From Psychrobium sp. MM17-31 (GTDB taxonomy: Bacteria; Pseudomonadota; Gammaproteobacteria; Enterobacterales; Psychrobiaceae), in NCBI RefSeq assembly GCF_022347785.1, contig NZ_JAKRGA010000005.1, forward strand, positions 62,001 through 126,000: a DNA stretch of 64,000 nucleotides, in the 5' to 3' direction. Of this stretch, positions 34,695-44,359 are shown one piece after another (position 1 is the first letter of the stretch; each line of letters begins with the position of its first letter). The translations under genes and the position numbers were made by a program. A model generated the notes under the pieces. It was given only the letters and a program-made list of their open reading frames with translations, did no database searches and was not told the DNA's origin.

Positions 34695-36098
34695 ATGCCC
34701 AAGCAGTTATTTTTAAAAATATTTTTTGGTTTTTGGTTCGTTACCGTCGCCCAGATGGCGGCGATTATGATCTTGCCAAACATGCTTGATCCTGCCAGCA
34801 AGGTTGATCCAAAAATAGAAGCATTCCACAAAAAGCTGGCCCACTCGTTAGCCAAGTCATCTAACCTCGAAAAATCTGTACGTAAATTACAGCACAAACT
34901 GCGTCCACCTCATTTCATCAAAAAACGTATTAGCGACAAACGTGGACGCCTCGATAATATATTTGTGGTGGATGAAAACAAAATAGGATTAAAAGGTAAT
35001 CGCCTACCTAAGGACATTTACCTCGCGCTAATTCAATTGGAAGAAGAACCAGAGCGCCGCTATTTCCTCTTTAAGCGTTGGGGCGTATATGGTCCTTATG
35101 CCTTTACTAACGATGGTAAAGATTACAAATTATTTGTTCGCGATTTCGAACACAAGCATCGCTCCGTTGTACTCAACTTTCTCAAAAAACATCCTGGTAT
35201 TATTATCGCAATCGCCATGCTAATCAGCGCCATTATTTGTGGCTTATTGTCTTGGCATCTATCGCGCCCTATTCGCTCTCTCGATCGCAGCGCCAAGCAA
35301 CTGGCCGCGGGTGATTTAACTGCTCGTGCCGACAAACTCGCCTTGCGTTATCACGACGAGATTGGTCAACTCGCCAAGTCTTTCAACGAAATGGCAGACT
35401 CGGTGCAGTCGATGGTTAATGGCCAACAACGCCTGCTCGGCGATATTTCTCATGAAATAAGAACGCCACTCACTCGCCTCCAACTTGCCTGTGCCATTCA
35501 CCGCCGTCAATTTGGCGAAAATGATGAGCTAATGCGAATCGAACATGAAACCGAAGTTATCGATAAAATGCTTAATCAGTTACTGGCATTATCACGCTCA
35601 ACACTAAGTGATGATCATCCATTTGAGCAGGTAGACTTCGCGTTTTTTATGGAAGAAATCATAGATAACGCGCGCTTTGAAGCCCATCAAGCAAACAAGC
35701 AGCTCGACAGTACTATCGCGCCAGATATAACTGTTGAATTGCAGTGGGATTCGCTAGCCAGCGCCATCGAAAATATTATTCGCAACGCCATTAAGTATGC
35801 CGACAGTAAAGTGTGTTTCAACGCCTATCGCGCTGATGAACAGCTAACTATCACCATTAGCGACGATGGTAGCGGTGTAGAAGAGAGCCACCTTGAAAAC
35901 CTATTCACTCCCTTCTATCGCGTATCAACTGCTCGCGATAGAAAAACTGGCGGCACCGGCCTCGGCCTAGCTATCGCTCACGAAGCCGTTAAACGCCACA
36001 GCGGAAAAATCAGTGCCAGCAACAATGAAAAAGGCGGATTATCTGTCACTATTGTTCTGCCACTGACACCAAAAATAGATAACGCACGCAACGATTAA
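34695..36098 (+). CDS. cpxA: CpxA-like sensor histidine kinase
   Basis: 467 residues. Membrane helices at about 8-28 and 170-190 (PGIIIAIAMLISAIICGLLS) flank a basic periplasmic sensor. A HAMP domain follows (LSRPIRSLDRSAKQLAAGDL), then H-box GDISHEIRTPLTRLQL, N-box ENIIRNAIKYAD, DDGSGVEE and GGTGLGLAIAHEAVKRH. In the Cpx system it autophosphorylates on envelope misfolding and phosphorylates CpxR. Confidence 0.87.
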   Translation: MPKQLFLKIFFGFWFVTVAQMAAIMILPNMLDPASKVDPKIEAFHKKLAHSLAKSSNLEKSVRKLQHKLRPPHFIKKRISDKRGRLDNIFVVDENKIGLKGNRLPKDIYLALIQLEEEPERRYFLFKRWGVYGPYAFTNDGKDYKLFVRDFEHKHRSVVLNFLKKHPGIIIAIAMLISAIICGLLSWHLSRPIRSLDRSAKQLAAGDLTARADKLALRYHDEIGQLAKSFNEMADSVQSMVNGQQRLLGDISHEIRTPLTRLQLACAIHRRQFGENDELMRIEHETEVIDKMLNQLLALSRSTLSDDHPFEQVDFAFFMEEIIDNARFEAHQANKQLDSTIAPDITVELQWDSLASAIENIIRNAIKYADSKVCFNAYRADEQLTITISDDGSGVEESHLENLFTPFYRVSTARDRKTGGTGLGLAIAHEAVKRHSGKISASNNEKGGLSVTIVLPLTPKIDNARND

Positions 36099-36232
36099 CA
36101 GACCCACAGCCGTTTATTAGTCACCACTATTTAGCCGCTAGTCTCCTGCCACTAATGTCGCAAGCGCATGACGCTAGCAATTAGAAAATAGGCTAGGTAC
36201 AATGCGTGCAAAGACTCTCATTCGAGCCCAAC

Positions 36233-36709
36233 ATGTTACACGTAGCTTTATACGAACCTGAAATCCCGCCTAACACAGGCAACATTATCCGCCTGTGTGC
36301 TAATACCGGTTATCACCTGCACCTCATTGAGCCATTAGGCTTTGATATTGATGATAAAAAGCTTAGACGTGCCGGTTTAGACTACAGCGAAATGACTCAC
36401 GTATCGCGTCATAAAAGCTATCAAGCAATGCTTGAAGCAGTTGCACCAAAGCGCGTGTTTGCTTGTACTACCAAGGCGACTTGCAGCCACAGCGAAGCAG
36501 GTTTTGAAGACGGTGACATGTTATTATTTGGCCCCGAAACCCGCGGACTTCCGATGGAGATTATTGAATCTCTTCCGCCAGCACAACGCATTCGTATACC
36601 CATGCTGCCAGAAAGCCGCAGCATGAATTTATCTAACGCAGTAGCAGTTATCGTTTACGAATCGTGGCGACAAGTTGGCTACATCGGAGCTAGGGACTAT
36701 GAGACCTAA
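36233..36709 (+). CDS. trmL: TrmL, tRNA (cytidine/uridine-34) 2'-O-methyltransferase
   Basis: 158 residues from [20 protein letters not shown], the invariant SPOUT-family N-terminus; a GTG 27 nt upstream is unlikely. The knot motifs [11 protein letters not shown] and [19 protein letters not shown] bind S-adenosylmethionine. It methylates the wobble base of tRNA-Leu. Its stop overlaps a small downstream ORF by 11 nt. Confidence 0.95.
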   Translation: MLHVALYEPEIPPNTGNIIRLCANTGYHLHLIEPLGFDIDDKKLRRAGLDYSEMTHVSRHKSYQAMLEAVAPKRVFACTTKATCSHSEAGFEDGDMLLFGPETRGLPMEIIESLPPAQRIRIPMLPESRSMNLSNAVAVIVYESWRQVGYIGARDYET

Positions 36710-36848
36710 TCAAATACGCCGCAGAAAACGCATTCATATTCGTCATCAATCACAACGTCGAATGGCGTTTTACGCCGAAGAAAACGCGCAAAAGCCTAAG
36801 CCTTTTCGCTGTTATACCGATCGCCAAAACAAAGTTATTGGTGAATAA
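36699..36848 (+). CDS. Small basic protein overlapping trmL
   Basis: 49 residues, ATG at 36699 inside the last codons of trmL, TAA at 36846-36848. It is very basic at the N-terminus ([20 protein letters not shown]) with a single Cys in FRCYTDRQ. A strong terminator follows directly, as expected for the end of a real unit. Overlap with trmL suggests translational coupling. An RNA-associated role is possible from charge only. Confidence 0.55.
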   Translation: MRPNQIRRRKRIHIRHQSQRRMAFYAEENAQKPKPFRCYTDRQNKVIGE

Positions 36849-36850
36849 AA

Positions 36851-36878
36851 AAATGGTCTGCATTAGCAGACCATTTTT
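36851..36878. terminator. Bidirectional terminator between trmL unit and gpsA
   Basis: 11-bp perfect stem AAATGGTCTGC / GCAGACCATTT with loop ATTA and T run; A run on the other side serves gpsA. Confidence 0.85.
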
Positions 36879-36900
36879 GTTTCTTAATATAATGAAGTCA

Positions 36901-37923
36901 TTAAGATTCAATCTTCTTCGAGCGCCCTAATAAGGCCTTGGCGGCGACTGCAGCGTCTTTACCTTCGTAAAGCACTTGATAGATTTGCTCGGTAATTGGC
37001 ATTTCAACGCCTAAACGCTGTGCTAGCAAGTAAACTTCTTTGGTATTGCGATAGCCTTCTACCACCTGACCAATTTCCTCGATCGCTTGCTCGATACCAA
37101 CGCCTTTACCCAGCGCTAAGCCGAAACGACGATTTCGCGATTGGTTATCGGTACATGTCAGCACCAAATCACCTAAACCAGCCATTCCCATAAAGGTGGC
37201 CTGTTCAGCGCCAACAGCTTGACCAACACGGCAAAGCTCGGCTAAGCCACGAGTCACTAGTGCAATGCGCGCATTAGCACCAAAACCTAAGCCGTCTGAC
37301 ATTCCCGCACCAATAGCGATAACGTTTTTCACCGCACCGCCAAGTTGAATACCTGTAAAATCAGTATTTTGGTAAACGCGGAAGTTTTTCTCGTTGTGAA
37401 GCAGTTGCGCTAAATGCTCAGCAAAATCACTTTCACACGACGCAAGTGAAATTGCTGTCGGTAAGCCCGCCGCCATCTCTTTAGCAAAGGTTGGCCCTGA
37501 CAAAACCGCTAACGGAATGTCATCACCTAAGATCTCACGCGCCACATCTTGCAATAAGCGGCCAGTATCAGCTTCTAACCCCTTGGTTGCCCACGCTAAG
37601 CGGTGCTCAGGCGTTAACAAAGGTTTTAGCTGTTTAAGCATATCGACAAAAGCAAAACTCGGCACCACCACCAAAATCGTTTTGGTTGCGGCAACCACAG
37701 CGGCTAAATCGTCGCTCATGGTTAGACTTGGCGGGAAAGCTGCACCAGGGAGGTACTTTTCGTTGCTACCATCTTTAGCAAGCTGCGCCACATGCTGCGG
37801 GTTATGCGCCCACATCAGAGTTTTGTTGCCATTGCGGGCTAAACAAATAGCAAGGGCAGAGCCATAAGACCCTGCCCCTAAAACCGCAATATCCGCCGGA
37901 GGCGTTTGATGCGATGTAGTCAT
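36901..37923 (-). CDS. gpsA: GpsA, NAD(P)-dependent glycerol-3-phosphate dehydrogenase
   Basis: 340 residues. N-terminal dinucleotide loop [19 protein letters not shown], then [20 protein letters not shown] and [20 protein letters not shown], all family signatures. It reduces dihydroxyacetone phosphate to glycerol 3-phosphate for phospholipids. Last gene of yibN-grxC-secB-gpsA; starts 2 nt after secB stop. Confidence 0.97.
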   Translation of the reverse strand: MTTSHQTPPADIAVLGAGSYGSALAICLARNGNKTLMWAHNPQHVAQLAKDGSNEKYLPGAAFPPSLTMSDDLAAVVAATKTILVVVPSFAFVDMLKQLKPLLTPEHRLAWATKGLEADTGRLLQDVAREILGDDIPLAVLSGPTFAKEMAAGLPTAISLASCESDFAEHLAQLLHNEKNFRVYQNTDFTGIQLGGAVKNVIAIGAGMSDGLGFGANARIALVTRGLAELCRVGQAVGAEQATFMGMAGLGDLVLTCTDNQSRNRRFGLALGKGVGIEQAIEEIGQVVEGYRNTKEVYLLAQRLGVEMPITEQIYQVLYEGKDAAVAAKALLGRSKKIES

Positions 37924-37925
37924 AA

Positions 37926-38396
37926 TTAGTGAGCTACGTTGTCGCCTTGTGCTTCATCAGCATCTTGACGAGAGTTTACGTATTGCGCGAATAACGCGTC
38001 AAAGTTAACTGGCGCTAGGTTTAATTGTGGGAATGTACCCGCAGTTACCAAGCTAGCAATCATTTGACGAGCGTATGGGAATAAGATGTTCGGACAGTAT
38101 GAACCAATAGAGTGTGCTAGTTGGTTGCCTTCGATACCCATGATAGTGAAGATACCCGCTTGTTGAACTTCAGCTAAGAACGCAGTTTCTTCACCAATAG
38201 TTGCTGTCACAGTTAGTGATAATACAACTTCGTATAGACCTTCTTCTAGCTTGTTGCTACGCGTATCTAGATCTAACTTAACATCTGGCTCCCATTCTTT
38301 TTGGAAGATTACTGGTGAGTTAGGCGTTTCGAAAGAAACGTCTTTAGTGTAGATGCGTTGAATGTGAAATTCTGGGTTTGCTTGTTCTTCAGCCAT
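37926..38396 (-). CDS. secB: SecB protein-export chaperone
   Basis: 156 residues. [20 protein letters not shown] near the start and [20 protein letters not shown] / [12 protein letters not shown] near the end are SecB signatures. The tetramer keeps preproteins unfolded and hands them to SecA. Same operon as grxC and gpsA. Confidence 0.98.
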   Translation of the reverse strand: MAEEQANPEFHIQRIYTKDVSFETPNSPVIFQKEWEPDVKLDLDTRSNKLEEGLYEVVLSLTVTATIGEETAFLAEVQQAGIFTIMGIEGNQLAHSIGSYCPNILFPYARQMIASLVTAGTFPQLNLAPVNFDALFAQYVNSRQDADEAQGDNVAH

Positions 38397-38433
38397 GATA
38401 ATTCCTTGGTTTAATTCTTATTGGTTAGCGCTA

Positions 38434-38685
38434 TTACGCTAATAATTTGTCTAAGTCGCCTGATGCATGCAGTGCGAATAAATCGTCACAGCCGCCAACA
38501 GCTTGATCATTAATGAAAATTTGCGGTACAGATGTGCGTCCAGTGCGCTCAATCATTTCGTCGCGTTTTTCCGGTTGCTCTTCGATATCGATTGTATCGT
38601 AAGCCACTTCTTTGCTGTCTAACAACGCTTTTGCGCGCTTACAGAAAGAACACCACGAACGAGAATAAATAGTTACATTGGCCAT
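38434..38685 (-). CDS. grxC: Glutaredoxin 3
   Basis: 83 residues, thioredoxin fold. The active site reads SWCSFCKRAK, so the usual CPYC is CSFC here, without the Pro that tunes the redox potential. The TSVPQIF cis-Pro loop and GGCDDLFAL glutathione site are intact. It reduces disulfides and glutathionylated proteins using glutathione. Confidence 0.95.
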   Translation of the reverse strand: MANVTIYSRSWCSFCKRAKALLDSKEVAYDTIDIEEQPEKRDEMIERTGRTSVPQIFINDQAVGGCDDLFALHASGDLDKLLA

Positions 38686-38695
38686 GTCGCCACCT

Positions 38696-39124
38696 CTACT
38701 TTTTAGTTAATGGCAAATTCGCATTACGCCATTCTGTGATACCACCTTGCAAATTATATAGGTCGTTAAACCCTAGTTTTTGCAACATTTGGCACGCTTG
38801 GTTTGAAGTCATGCCTGAATTACATACAACAATAATGGGGGTGTCTTTGTATTTTTCAATGCTTGCTAGGTCATTATTTTTAAACTTAGATAATGGAACA
38901 AGTTTAGAGCCTAGGATATGTCCTTTTTTGTATTCGCCTTCACCGCGCACGTCTAGTACAACGGCGTCTTCGCGATTCATCATCATGGTCGCTTGTTGGT
39001 GATTTACCTTCTTAATACCATTGATACTAGCTCGAATGCTGGTTACAACAACCGCAATAAACAAAATAACCCAAGCCGCTGTTAACCAGATATTTGCTTG
39101 GAAAAATTCAACATATTCTTGCAT
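38696..39124 (-). CDS. Membrane-anchored rhodanese-like protein (YibN type)
   Basis: 142 residues. One membrane helix at about 12-31 (IWLTAAWVILFIAVVVTSIR), then a rhodanese domain with active-site Cys in IIVVCNSGMTSNQA and the VLDVRGEGEYKKGHI motif. Sulfurtransfer or anchoring role not defined. AGGAC ribosome site; first gene of the grxC-secB-gpsA operon. Confidence 0.9.
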   Translation of the reverse strand: MQEYVEFFQANIWLTAAWVILFIAVVVTSIRASINGIKKVNHQQATMMMNREDAVVLDVRGEGEYKKGHILGSKLVPLSKFKNNDLASIEKYKDTPIIVVCNSGMTSNQACQMLQKLGFNDLYNLQGGITEWRNANLPLTKK

Positions 39125-39387
39125 TTTATGTCCTAAAAAATTGTAAAACTCGTAACGATTTGGCGCTTAGTATACAGACCAAATAGTCAGTTACCAATGT
39201 CTTATTCTTATCATGCCTCCACCTACAGCTGAAGCGGTAAAACAAGGCGTCAACAAACACATCATTGCTGAAATAATTTATTCTAACTTTCAATGACAAT
39301 TGTGTTTTTTATCGGCCGCGCTCGGTGTAATATGTGTCACACATTTTGTCATCAAAAATCTAGTCACTCAGTTAGGAAGTTAAATTA

Positions 39388-40929
39388 ATGTCTGCGGCCA
39401 AAAAACCATTAGTGCTCGTTATCCTTGATGGATGGGGTTATCGCGAAGATCAAACCAACAACGCCATCGCCCTAGCTAACACGCCAGTGTTAGACAAACT
39501 ATGGCAAGATTACCCAAGCACGTTGATTTCAGGTTCAGGCATGGATGTTGGCTTACCAGATGGTCAAATGGGTAACTCTGAAGTTGGCCACGTTAATATC
39601 GGCTCTGGCCGCGTGGTTTACCAAAACTACACCCGCATCGACAAATCTATTCTCGACGGTGACTTTAACACCAACCCAGCTTTTGTTGATTACATCGACG
39701 CTAGCGTTAACGCAGGCAAAGCAGTGCACATCATGGGCTTATTATCGCCAGGCGGTGTGCACAGTCACGAAGACCACATGCTAGCGTTAATTAAACTAGC
39801 CAGCGAGCGCGGCGCTAAAGACATTTACTTCCACGCCTTCCTCGATGGTCGTGACACGCCACCACGCAGTGCACTCGCTTCAATCGAAAAAGTACAGGCG
39901 CTATTTAACGAGTTAGGCACTGGCCAAATCGCATCACTCGTTGGCCGTTACTACGCCATGGATCGCGATCAACGTTGGGACCGCGTAGAAGTTGCTTACG
40001 ACTTATTAACGCAAGGCAAGGGCCAGCATCAATACGATTGCCCAGTTAAAGCATTAGAAGCAGCTTATGAGCGCGACGAAACAGACGAGTTTGTTGGCGC
40101 CAGCGCTATTACCAACAACGGCAACGCCGTCACTATCGAAGATGGCGACGCCCTATTCTTTATGAACTTTAGAGCAGATCGCGCCCGTGAAATCAGCCGC
40201 GCGTTTATAGACACTGACTTCACTGGTTTTGAACGCAATAAATGCGTCGAGCTTTGCGGTTTTGTGCAACTAACACAATACGCCGATGACATCATCAGCC
40301 CAATCGCCTACGCGCCAGAGAAATTAGATAACGTGTTGGGTGAGTGGCTACAAAACCACGACAAGACGCAACTTCGTATTTCTGAAACTGAAAAATACGC
40401 TCACGTGACCTTTTTCTTTAACGGTGGTGTAGAAACTGAATTTAACGGCGAAGATCGCATCTTGATCCCATCTCCTGATGTTGCAACCTACGATTTACAG
40501 CCAGAAATGAATTCAACGCTGTTAACTGACAAGCTAGTCGGCGCTATCGAAAGCGGTAAATACGACGTGATTGTGTGTAACTACCCTAACGGCGATATGG
40601 TTGGTCACACAGGTGTTATGGACGCAGCAGTTAAAGCCTGTGAAGCCGTTGATAGCTGTATTGGCCGTGTGGTAGAGGCGTTAGAAAAAGTCGGTGGCGA
40701 ATGTTTAATTACCGCCGATCACGGCAACGCCGAGCAAATGGTTAATGAAACAACTCAGCAAGCACACACAGCACACACCAGCGAGCCAGTACCTTTCATT
40801 TATGTTGGTCGCCCTGCAACACCAGCAGGCGTTGGTAAACTAAGCGACATTGCCCCAACAATGCTGCGCTTGATGGACATGGAGATCCCAGAGCAAATGA
40901 CGGGCACTCCATTAATGACGCTCAACTAA
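39388..40929 (+). CDS. gpmI: GpmI, cofactor-independent phosphoglycerate mutase
   Basis: 513 residues. [13 protein letters not shown] starts the alkaline-phosphatase-like domain; the catalytic Ser is in [14 protein letters not shown]. Metal ligands occur in [14 protein letters not shown] and [12 protein letters not shown]. Interconverts 3- and 2-phosphoglycerate with Mn. Followed after 1 nt by envC, as in Escherichia coli. Confidence 0.98.
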   Translation: MSAAKKPLVLVILDGWGYREDQTNNAIALANTPVLDKLWQDYPSTLISGSGMDVGLPDGQMGNSEVGHVNIGSGRVVYQNYTRIDKSILDGDFNTNPAFVDYIDASVNAGKAVHIMGLLSPGGVHSHEDHMLALIKLASERGAKDIYFHAFLDGRDTPPRSALASIEKVQALFNELGTGQIASLVGRYYAMDRDQRWDRVEVAYDLLTQGKGQHQYDCPVKALEAAYERDETDEFVGASAITNNGNAVTIEDGDALFFMNFRADRAREISRAFIDTDFTGFERNKCVELCGFVQLTQYADDIISPIAYAPEKLDNVLGEWLQNHDKTQLRISETEKYAHVTFFFNGGVETEFNGEDRILIPSPDVATYDLQPEMNSTLLTDKLVGAIESGKYDVIVCNYPNGDMVGHTGVMDAAVKACEAVDSCIGRVVEALEKVGGECLITADHGNAEQMVNETTQQAHTAHTSEPVPFIYVGRPATPAGVGKLSDIAPTMLRLMDMEIPEQMTGTPLMTLN

Positions 40930-40930
40930 G

Positions 40931-42058
40931 TTGTTACGCTTCTTCGGCATAGCACTTATGACCACGCTGCTCTTTAGCAGCGTGAGCTTTGCCGATGACA
41001 ATAAAGACCAACTCAAAGCCATTAAAGGCAAAATCGATGAGCAAAAATCACTGCTCGCCAAACAGAAAAAGCAACAACAACGCCTGCAAAATTTGTTACG
41101 CGATACCGATAAAAAAATCGCAACAGCAGCTAACGATCTCTACAAAACACAGCAACAACAAAAAACAGCCCAGCGCGAACAAGCCGCGTTAGTCACTAAA
41201 AAACAAACCCTCAAGAAAACACAATCCCATCAACAAGATGTCTTAGCTAAGCAGCTAAAAAGCGCCTATATGACGGGTAATCACGATCTCATGCAATTAC
41301 TGCTTAATCAGGAGCAAAGCGGTAAGACAGAGCGATTACTTGGCTATTATCAATATCTCAATAAAGCGCGTGTAGAGGCAATCGACGAATTAAAACAAAC
41401 AGTCAACGCACTGCAAGATGTCGAAGCACAACTCGTCAACACACTTGCCGTATTAGACAAACTACTTAAACAACAGCAACAAGCACAAGCCGCGTTAAAG
41501 AAAGAAAAACAAACGCGAAGCAATGCGTTAGCCCAGCTACAAAAATCTTATCGCGCCAACAGCGCCCAGTTAGAGCAATATCAGCTGTCCGAATTAGATA
41601 TCAAACAGCTCATTAAAACGCAACGAGAAGCGGCACAGGCTCGACCGACGGAGAAACCTCTCAAGGGCTTAGCTAAAGTTCGCGGTCGCTTAACCAAGCC
41701 GACGAAAGGTAGAACAACCCACAACTTCGGCCAAAAGCGCAGCGGCCAGTTGCGTTGGAAAGGTGTCACCTTAGTTGGTAAAGAGGGCCAACCAGTCAAT
41801 TCGGTTTACCACGGCAAAGTAGTATTTTCTGATTGGCTAAAAGGCTTTGGCTTGGTGTTAGTGGTCGATCACGGCAACGGTTATATGAGTTTGTATGGCC
41901 ATAACCAAGCGCTACTCAAGAAAGCTGGCGATTACGTGGGTCAAAATGAACAAATCGCCTTGTTGGGGCAAAGTGGTGGTCAAGCATCACCGGGACTGTA
42001 TTTTGAAATTCGCCACAAAGGCAAGGCGATTAACCCAACGCGATGGTTTAAAAAATAA
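40931..42058 (+). CDS. envC: EnvC-type murein hydrolase activator
   Basis: 375 residues, TTG start directly after gpmI. Signal peptide MLRFFGIALMTTLLFSSVSF. Residues about 25-250 are Gln/Lys-rich coiled coil. The C-terminal LytM domain reads GRTTHNFGQKRSG to HGNGYMSLYGHNQ and YFEIRHKGKAINPTRWF, lacking the full zinc-ligand set, as expected of an activator rather than an enzyme. EnvC activates AmiA/AmiB at the division septum with FtsEX, which is encoded in the same window. Confidence 0.93.
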   Translation: MLRFFGIALMTTLLFSSVSFADDNKDQLKAIKGKIDEQKSLLAKQKKQQQRLQNLLRDTDKKIATAANDLYKTQQQQKTAQREQAALVTKKQTLKKTQSHQQDVLAKQLKSAYMTGNHDLMQLLLNQEQSGKTERLLGYYQYLNKARVEAIDELKQTVNALQDVEAQLVNTLAVLDKLLKQQQQAQAALKKEKQTRSNALAQLQKSYRANSAQLEQYQLSELDIKQLIKTQREAAQARPTEKPLKGLAKVRGRLTKPTKGRTTHNFGQKRSGQLRWKGVTLVGKEGQPVNSVYHGKVVFSDWLKGFGLVLVVDHGNGYMSLYGHNQALLKKAGDYVGQNEQIALLGQSGGQASPGLYFEIRHKGKAINPTRWFKK

Positions 42059-42220
42059 ACCAATGAGTCACTTTTAGAACAGTTGACGCCTTGGTTGTTG
42101 TATTTCGTTAACATCAATGCATAAATTAGTCATTAAGCATTATTGGCTTCGTCTAGAAATTCTGCTCAAATGACGCCAATACATGATGTAGTAAACAAGT
42201 CACCGGAGAGTGAATAACCA

Positions 42221-43054
42221 ATGAAGGTACGTTTTTTATTTGTTAGCTTAATTGCGCTAATAGGCAGTAGCTTTAGTCACGCCACTGTGACGGCTAAGCC
42301 AAAAAATACGCCGCGTATCGCGATTGTTATCGACGACATTGGTTACCGCAAAACTGATTTTTCAGCCCTCGACCTCCCTGGACAATTTACCTATTCTGTT
42401 GTTCCTTTTGCTCCTTTTACTCAAACCATTGCCAACGCTGTGCATGATAGTAATCGTGAAGTTATGGCACATATTCCGATGGAAGCGGTGCACAATAATC
42501 ACTTGCTGGGCAAAGGTGCATTAAAACTGGCAATGACCGAGCAACAAACACGACAGCAGGTACAAGATATTATCGCCGACATTCCTCATGTCAGCGGTAT
42601 CAATAATCATATGGGAAGTCAGTTTACGACCAAGCCCAAAAATCTCGCGTGGTTAATGGATGAAATTTCGCATCAACAGCTTTACTTCATAGACAGTAAA
42701 ACCACAGCCTATTCAATGGCAGAAAAAGTCGCTGTAGAACACGGACTGCGCACAGGTCACCGTCATATATTCCTCGATAACCAACTAGACACGCCTTATT
42801 TAAACCAGCAGTTTAATCAGCTAATTAAAATTGCCAAAAAGCATCACTACGCCATTGCGATTGCTCACCCGCATCCGCAAAGTATCCGTTTTTTAAAAGA
42901 AATTAGTGCTAAATTATCCGAGCTAGGTGTGGAATTGGTACCAGTATCAGCACTGTTACCAGAAATGACGCGCATCGCCCGCGCACGCCATCTAGACAAT
43001 AAGACTGGCGCCAACAAACGCTATATTGGAGTATCGGCAACACTGCCTAAGTGA
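42221..43054 (+). CDS. Divergent polysaccharide deacetylase family protein (YibQ)
   Basis: 277 residues. Signal peptide ends around SHAT. IAIVIDDIGYRKTDFSAL and VMAHIPMEA mark the divergent NodB-like domain; INNHMGSQFTT and YFIDSKTT follow. A role in envelope glycan turnover is inferred from gpmI-envC-yibQ synteny. Overlaps a doubtful antisense ORF at its 3' end. Confidence 0.9.
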   Translation: MKVRFLFVSLIALIGSSFSHATVTAKPKNTPRIAIVIDDIGYRKTDFSALDLPGQFTYSVVPFAPFTQTIANAVHDSNREVMAHIPMEAVHNNHLLGKGALKLAMTEQQTRQQVQDIIADIPHVSGINNHMGSQFTTKPKNLAWLMDEISHQQLYFIDSKTTAYSMAEKVAVEHGLRTGHRHIFLDNQLDTPYLNQQFNQLIKIAKKHHYAIAIAHPHPQSIRFLKEISAKLSELGVELVPVSALLPEMTRIARARHLDNKTGANKRYIGVSATLPK

Positions 43055-43248
43055 TTGTCGGCTGTGCGTTCTTCTTCGCTTGTACACAAGCAATCTTGTC
43101 TCTGTGTTGCGTTACTATCTTCAAAACCGAATTCAGCATCAGATAGTAATTCTGAAGACACTTCCTCAGTATCCAGCTGAACACAGTCACCGTGAATCGG
43201 ACAATCCTTTGCCACGACATTTACTAAATCAACTTGGTGCTTAATCAT
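43021..43248 (-). CDS. Doubtful short ORF, 75 residues
   Basis: Acidic product with CPIHGDC and CLC cysteine pairs. It overlaps the end of the deacetylase gene by 34 nt and has only a poor ribosome site (GGAA abutting the ATG). The gap 43055-43377 otherwise holds the rpoH terminator and nothing else I recognise. Retained because cysteine spacing looks non-random. Confidence 0.25.
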   Translation of the reverse strand: MIKHQVDLVNVVAKDCPIHGDCVQLDTEEVSSELLSDAEFGFEDSNATQRQDCLCTSEEERTADNHLGSVADTPI

Positions 43249-43341
43249 TTCCGTTCCATTCCAATTACAACAAACACACTATCAATAAAAGGCTCGCTCC
43301 AATCCAGAAATATGTCACTTTTGTGACAAATTCTGAACATA

Positions 43342-43369
43342 AAAAAAGCAGCTAATAAGCTGCTTTTTT
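43342..43369 (-). terminator. Rho-independent terminator of rpoH
   Basis: 12-bp stem AAAAAAGCAGCT / AGCTGCTTTTTT with loop AATA. Confidence 0.85.
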
Positions 43370-43377
43370 CAAATCTT

Positions 43378-44235
43378 TTACTCCATGGCTGCCTTAAGCT
43401 TCTTCATGGCGTTTTTCTCAAGCTGTCGAACGCGCTCCGCCGACACCTCATAATACTTAGCAAGATCTTGCAACGTTGCTTTCTCATCATTGAGCCAGCG
43501 CGACTGAACGATGTGCTGACTGCGCTCATCTAATGTAGCTAGCGCATTGCGCAATTTATCATTAGCGTGATCTTCCCAGTTTTTCTCTTCAACGTAAGTT
43601 GCAACGTTTGAAGATTTATCTTCTAGGTATTGTGTCGGTGCAAAGTTAGTGCTGCCAGAATCATCATCGTCATTGGCTAAGTCAAACGAATTATCGGTCA
43701 ACGCCATGCGGTTTTCCATTTCAAGCACATCACGTGTTGAAACACCTAACTCTTTCGCTACAACATCTACTTCGTCCTGATTAAACCAACCAAGACGAGT
43801 CTTATTTTTACGAAGATTAAAGAATAATTTGCGTTGTGCTTTAGTGGTAGCGACCTTAACGATGCGCCAGTTCTTTAATACGTACTCGTGTATCTCAGCT
43901 TTGATCCAATGCACAGCAAAAGAAACTAGACGAACACCCACATCAGGATTGAAGCGTTTAACCGCCTTCATCAATCCCACGTTGCCTTCTTGAATTAAGT
44001 CAGCGTGTGGTAATCCGTAACCAGCATAACTTTTAGCAACATGAACAACAAAACGGAGATGAGACATAATCAGCTTTTGTGCCGCCTTCAAATCGCCGTC
44101 GTGATATAAACGAGAGGCCAATTCATGTTCTTCCTCGGCATTAAGCATAGGGATCTGCGCAGCGCGAGAAACATAAGTTTCGATGCTACCAGAGGCTATT
44201 GGCATTAATGCTGTTGATTGAATTGCAGTACTCAT
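43378..44235 (-). CDS. rpoH: RpoH, heat-shock sigma factor (sigma-32)
   Basis: 285 residues. Region 2 contains [20 protein letters not shown] and [20 protein letters not shown]; the RpoH box [10 protein letters not shown] follows; region 4 ends with [20 protein letters not shown]. It directs RNA polymerase to heat-shock promoters such as the one before hslV. It follows ftsYEX in the conserved gammaproteobacterial order but is 124 nt away, so probably has its own promoter. Confidence 0.98.
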   Translation of the reverse strand: MSTAIQSTALMPIASGSIETYVSRAAQIPMLNAEEEHELASRLYHDGDLKAAQKLIMSHLRFVVHVAKSYAGYGLPHADLIQEGNVGLMKAVKRFNPDVGVRLVSFAVHWIKAEIHEYVLKNWRIVKVATTKAQRKLFFNLRKNKTRLGWFNQDEVDVVAKELGVSTRDVLEMENRMALTDNSFDLANDDDDSGSTNFAPTQYLEDKSSNVATYVEEKNWEDHANDKLRNALATLDERSQHIVQSRWLNDEKATLQDLAKYYEVSAERVRQLEKNAMKKLKAAME

Positions 44236-44359
44236 TTACTACTCCTAATTTAAAACTCGACCCGAGTCTAGCACGCTATTTTAAGGATCGCTAGAGGATC
44301 CAAGCCGAGAATGTTACTAAGTTTTTCCGTCTTATTAGTCCGTCTAAAACTCACTTAGT

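Noticed and set aside
39213-39296. 27-codon ORF in the gap before gpmI
   Set aside because: No clear Shine-Dalgarno and too short to support; the gap otherwise shows only possible promoter DNA for gpmI.
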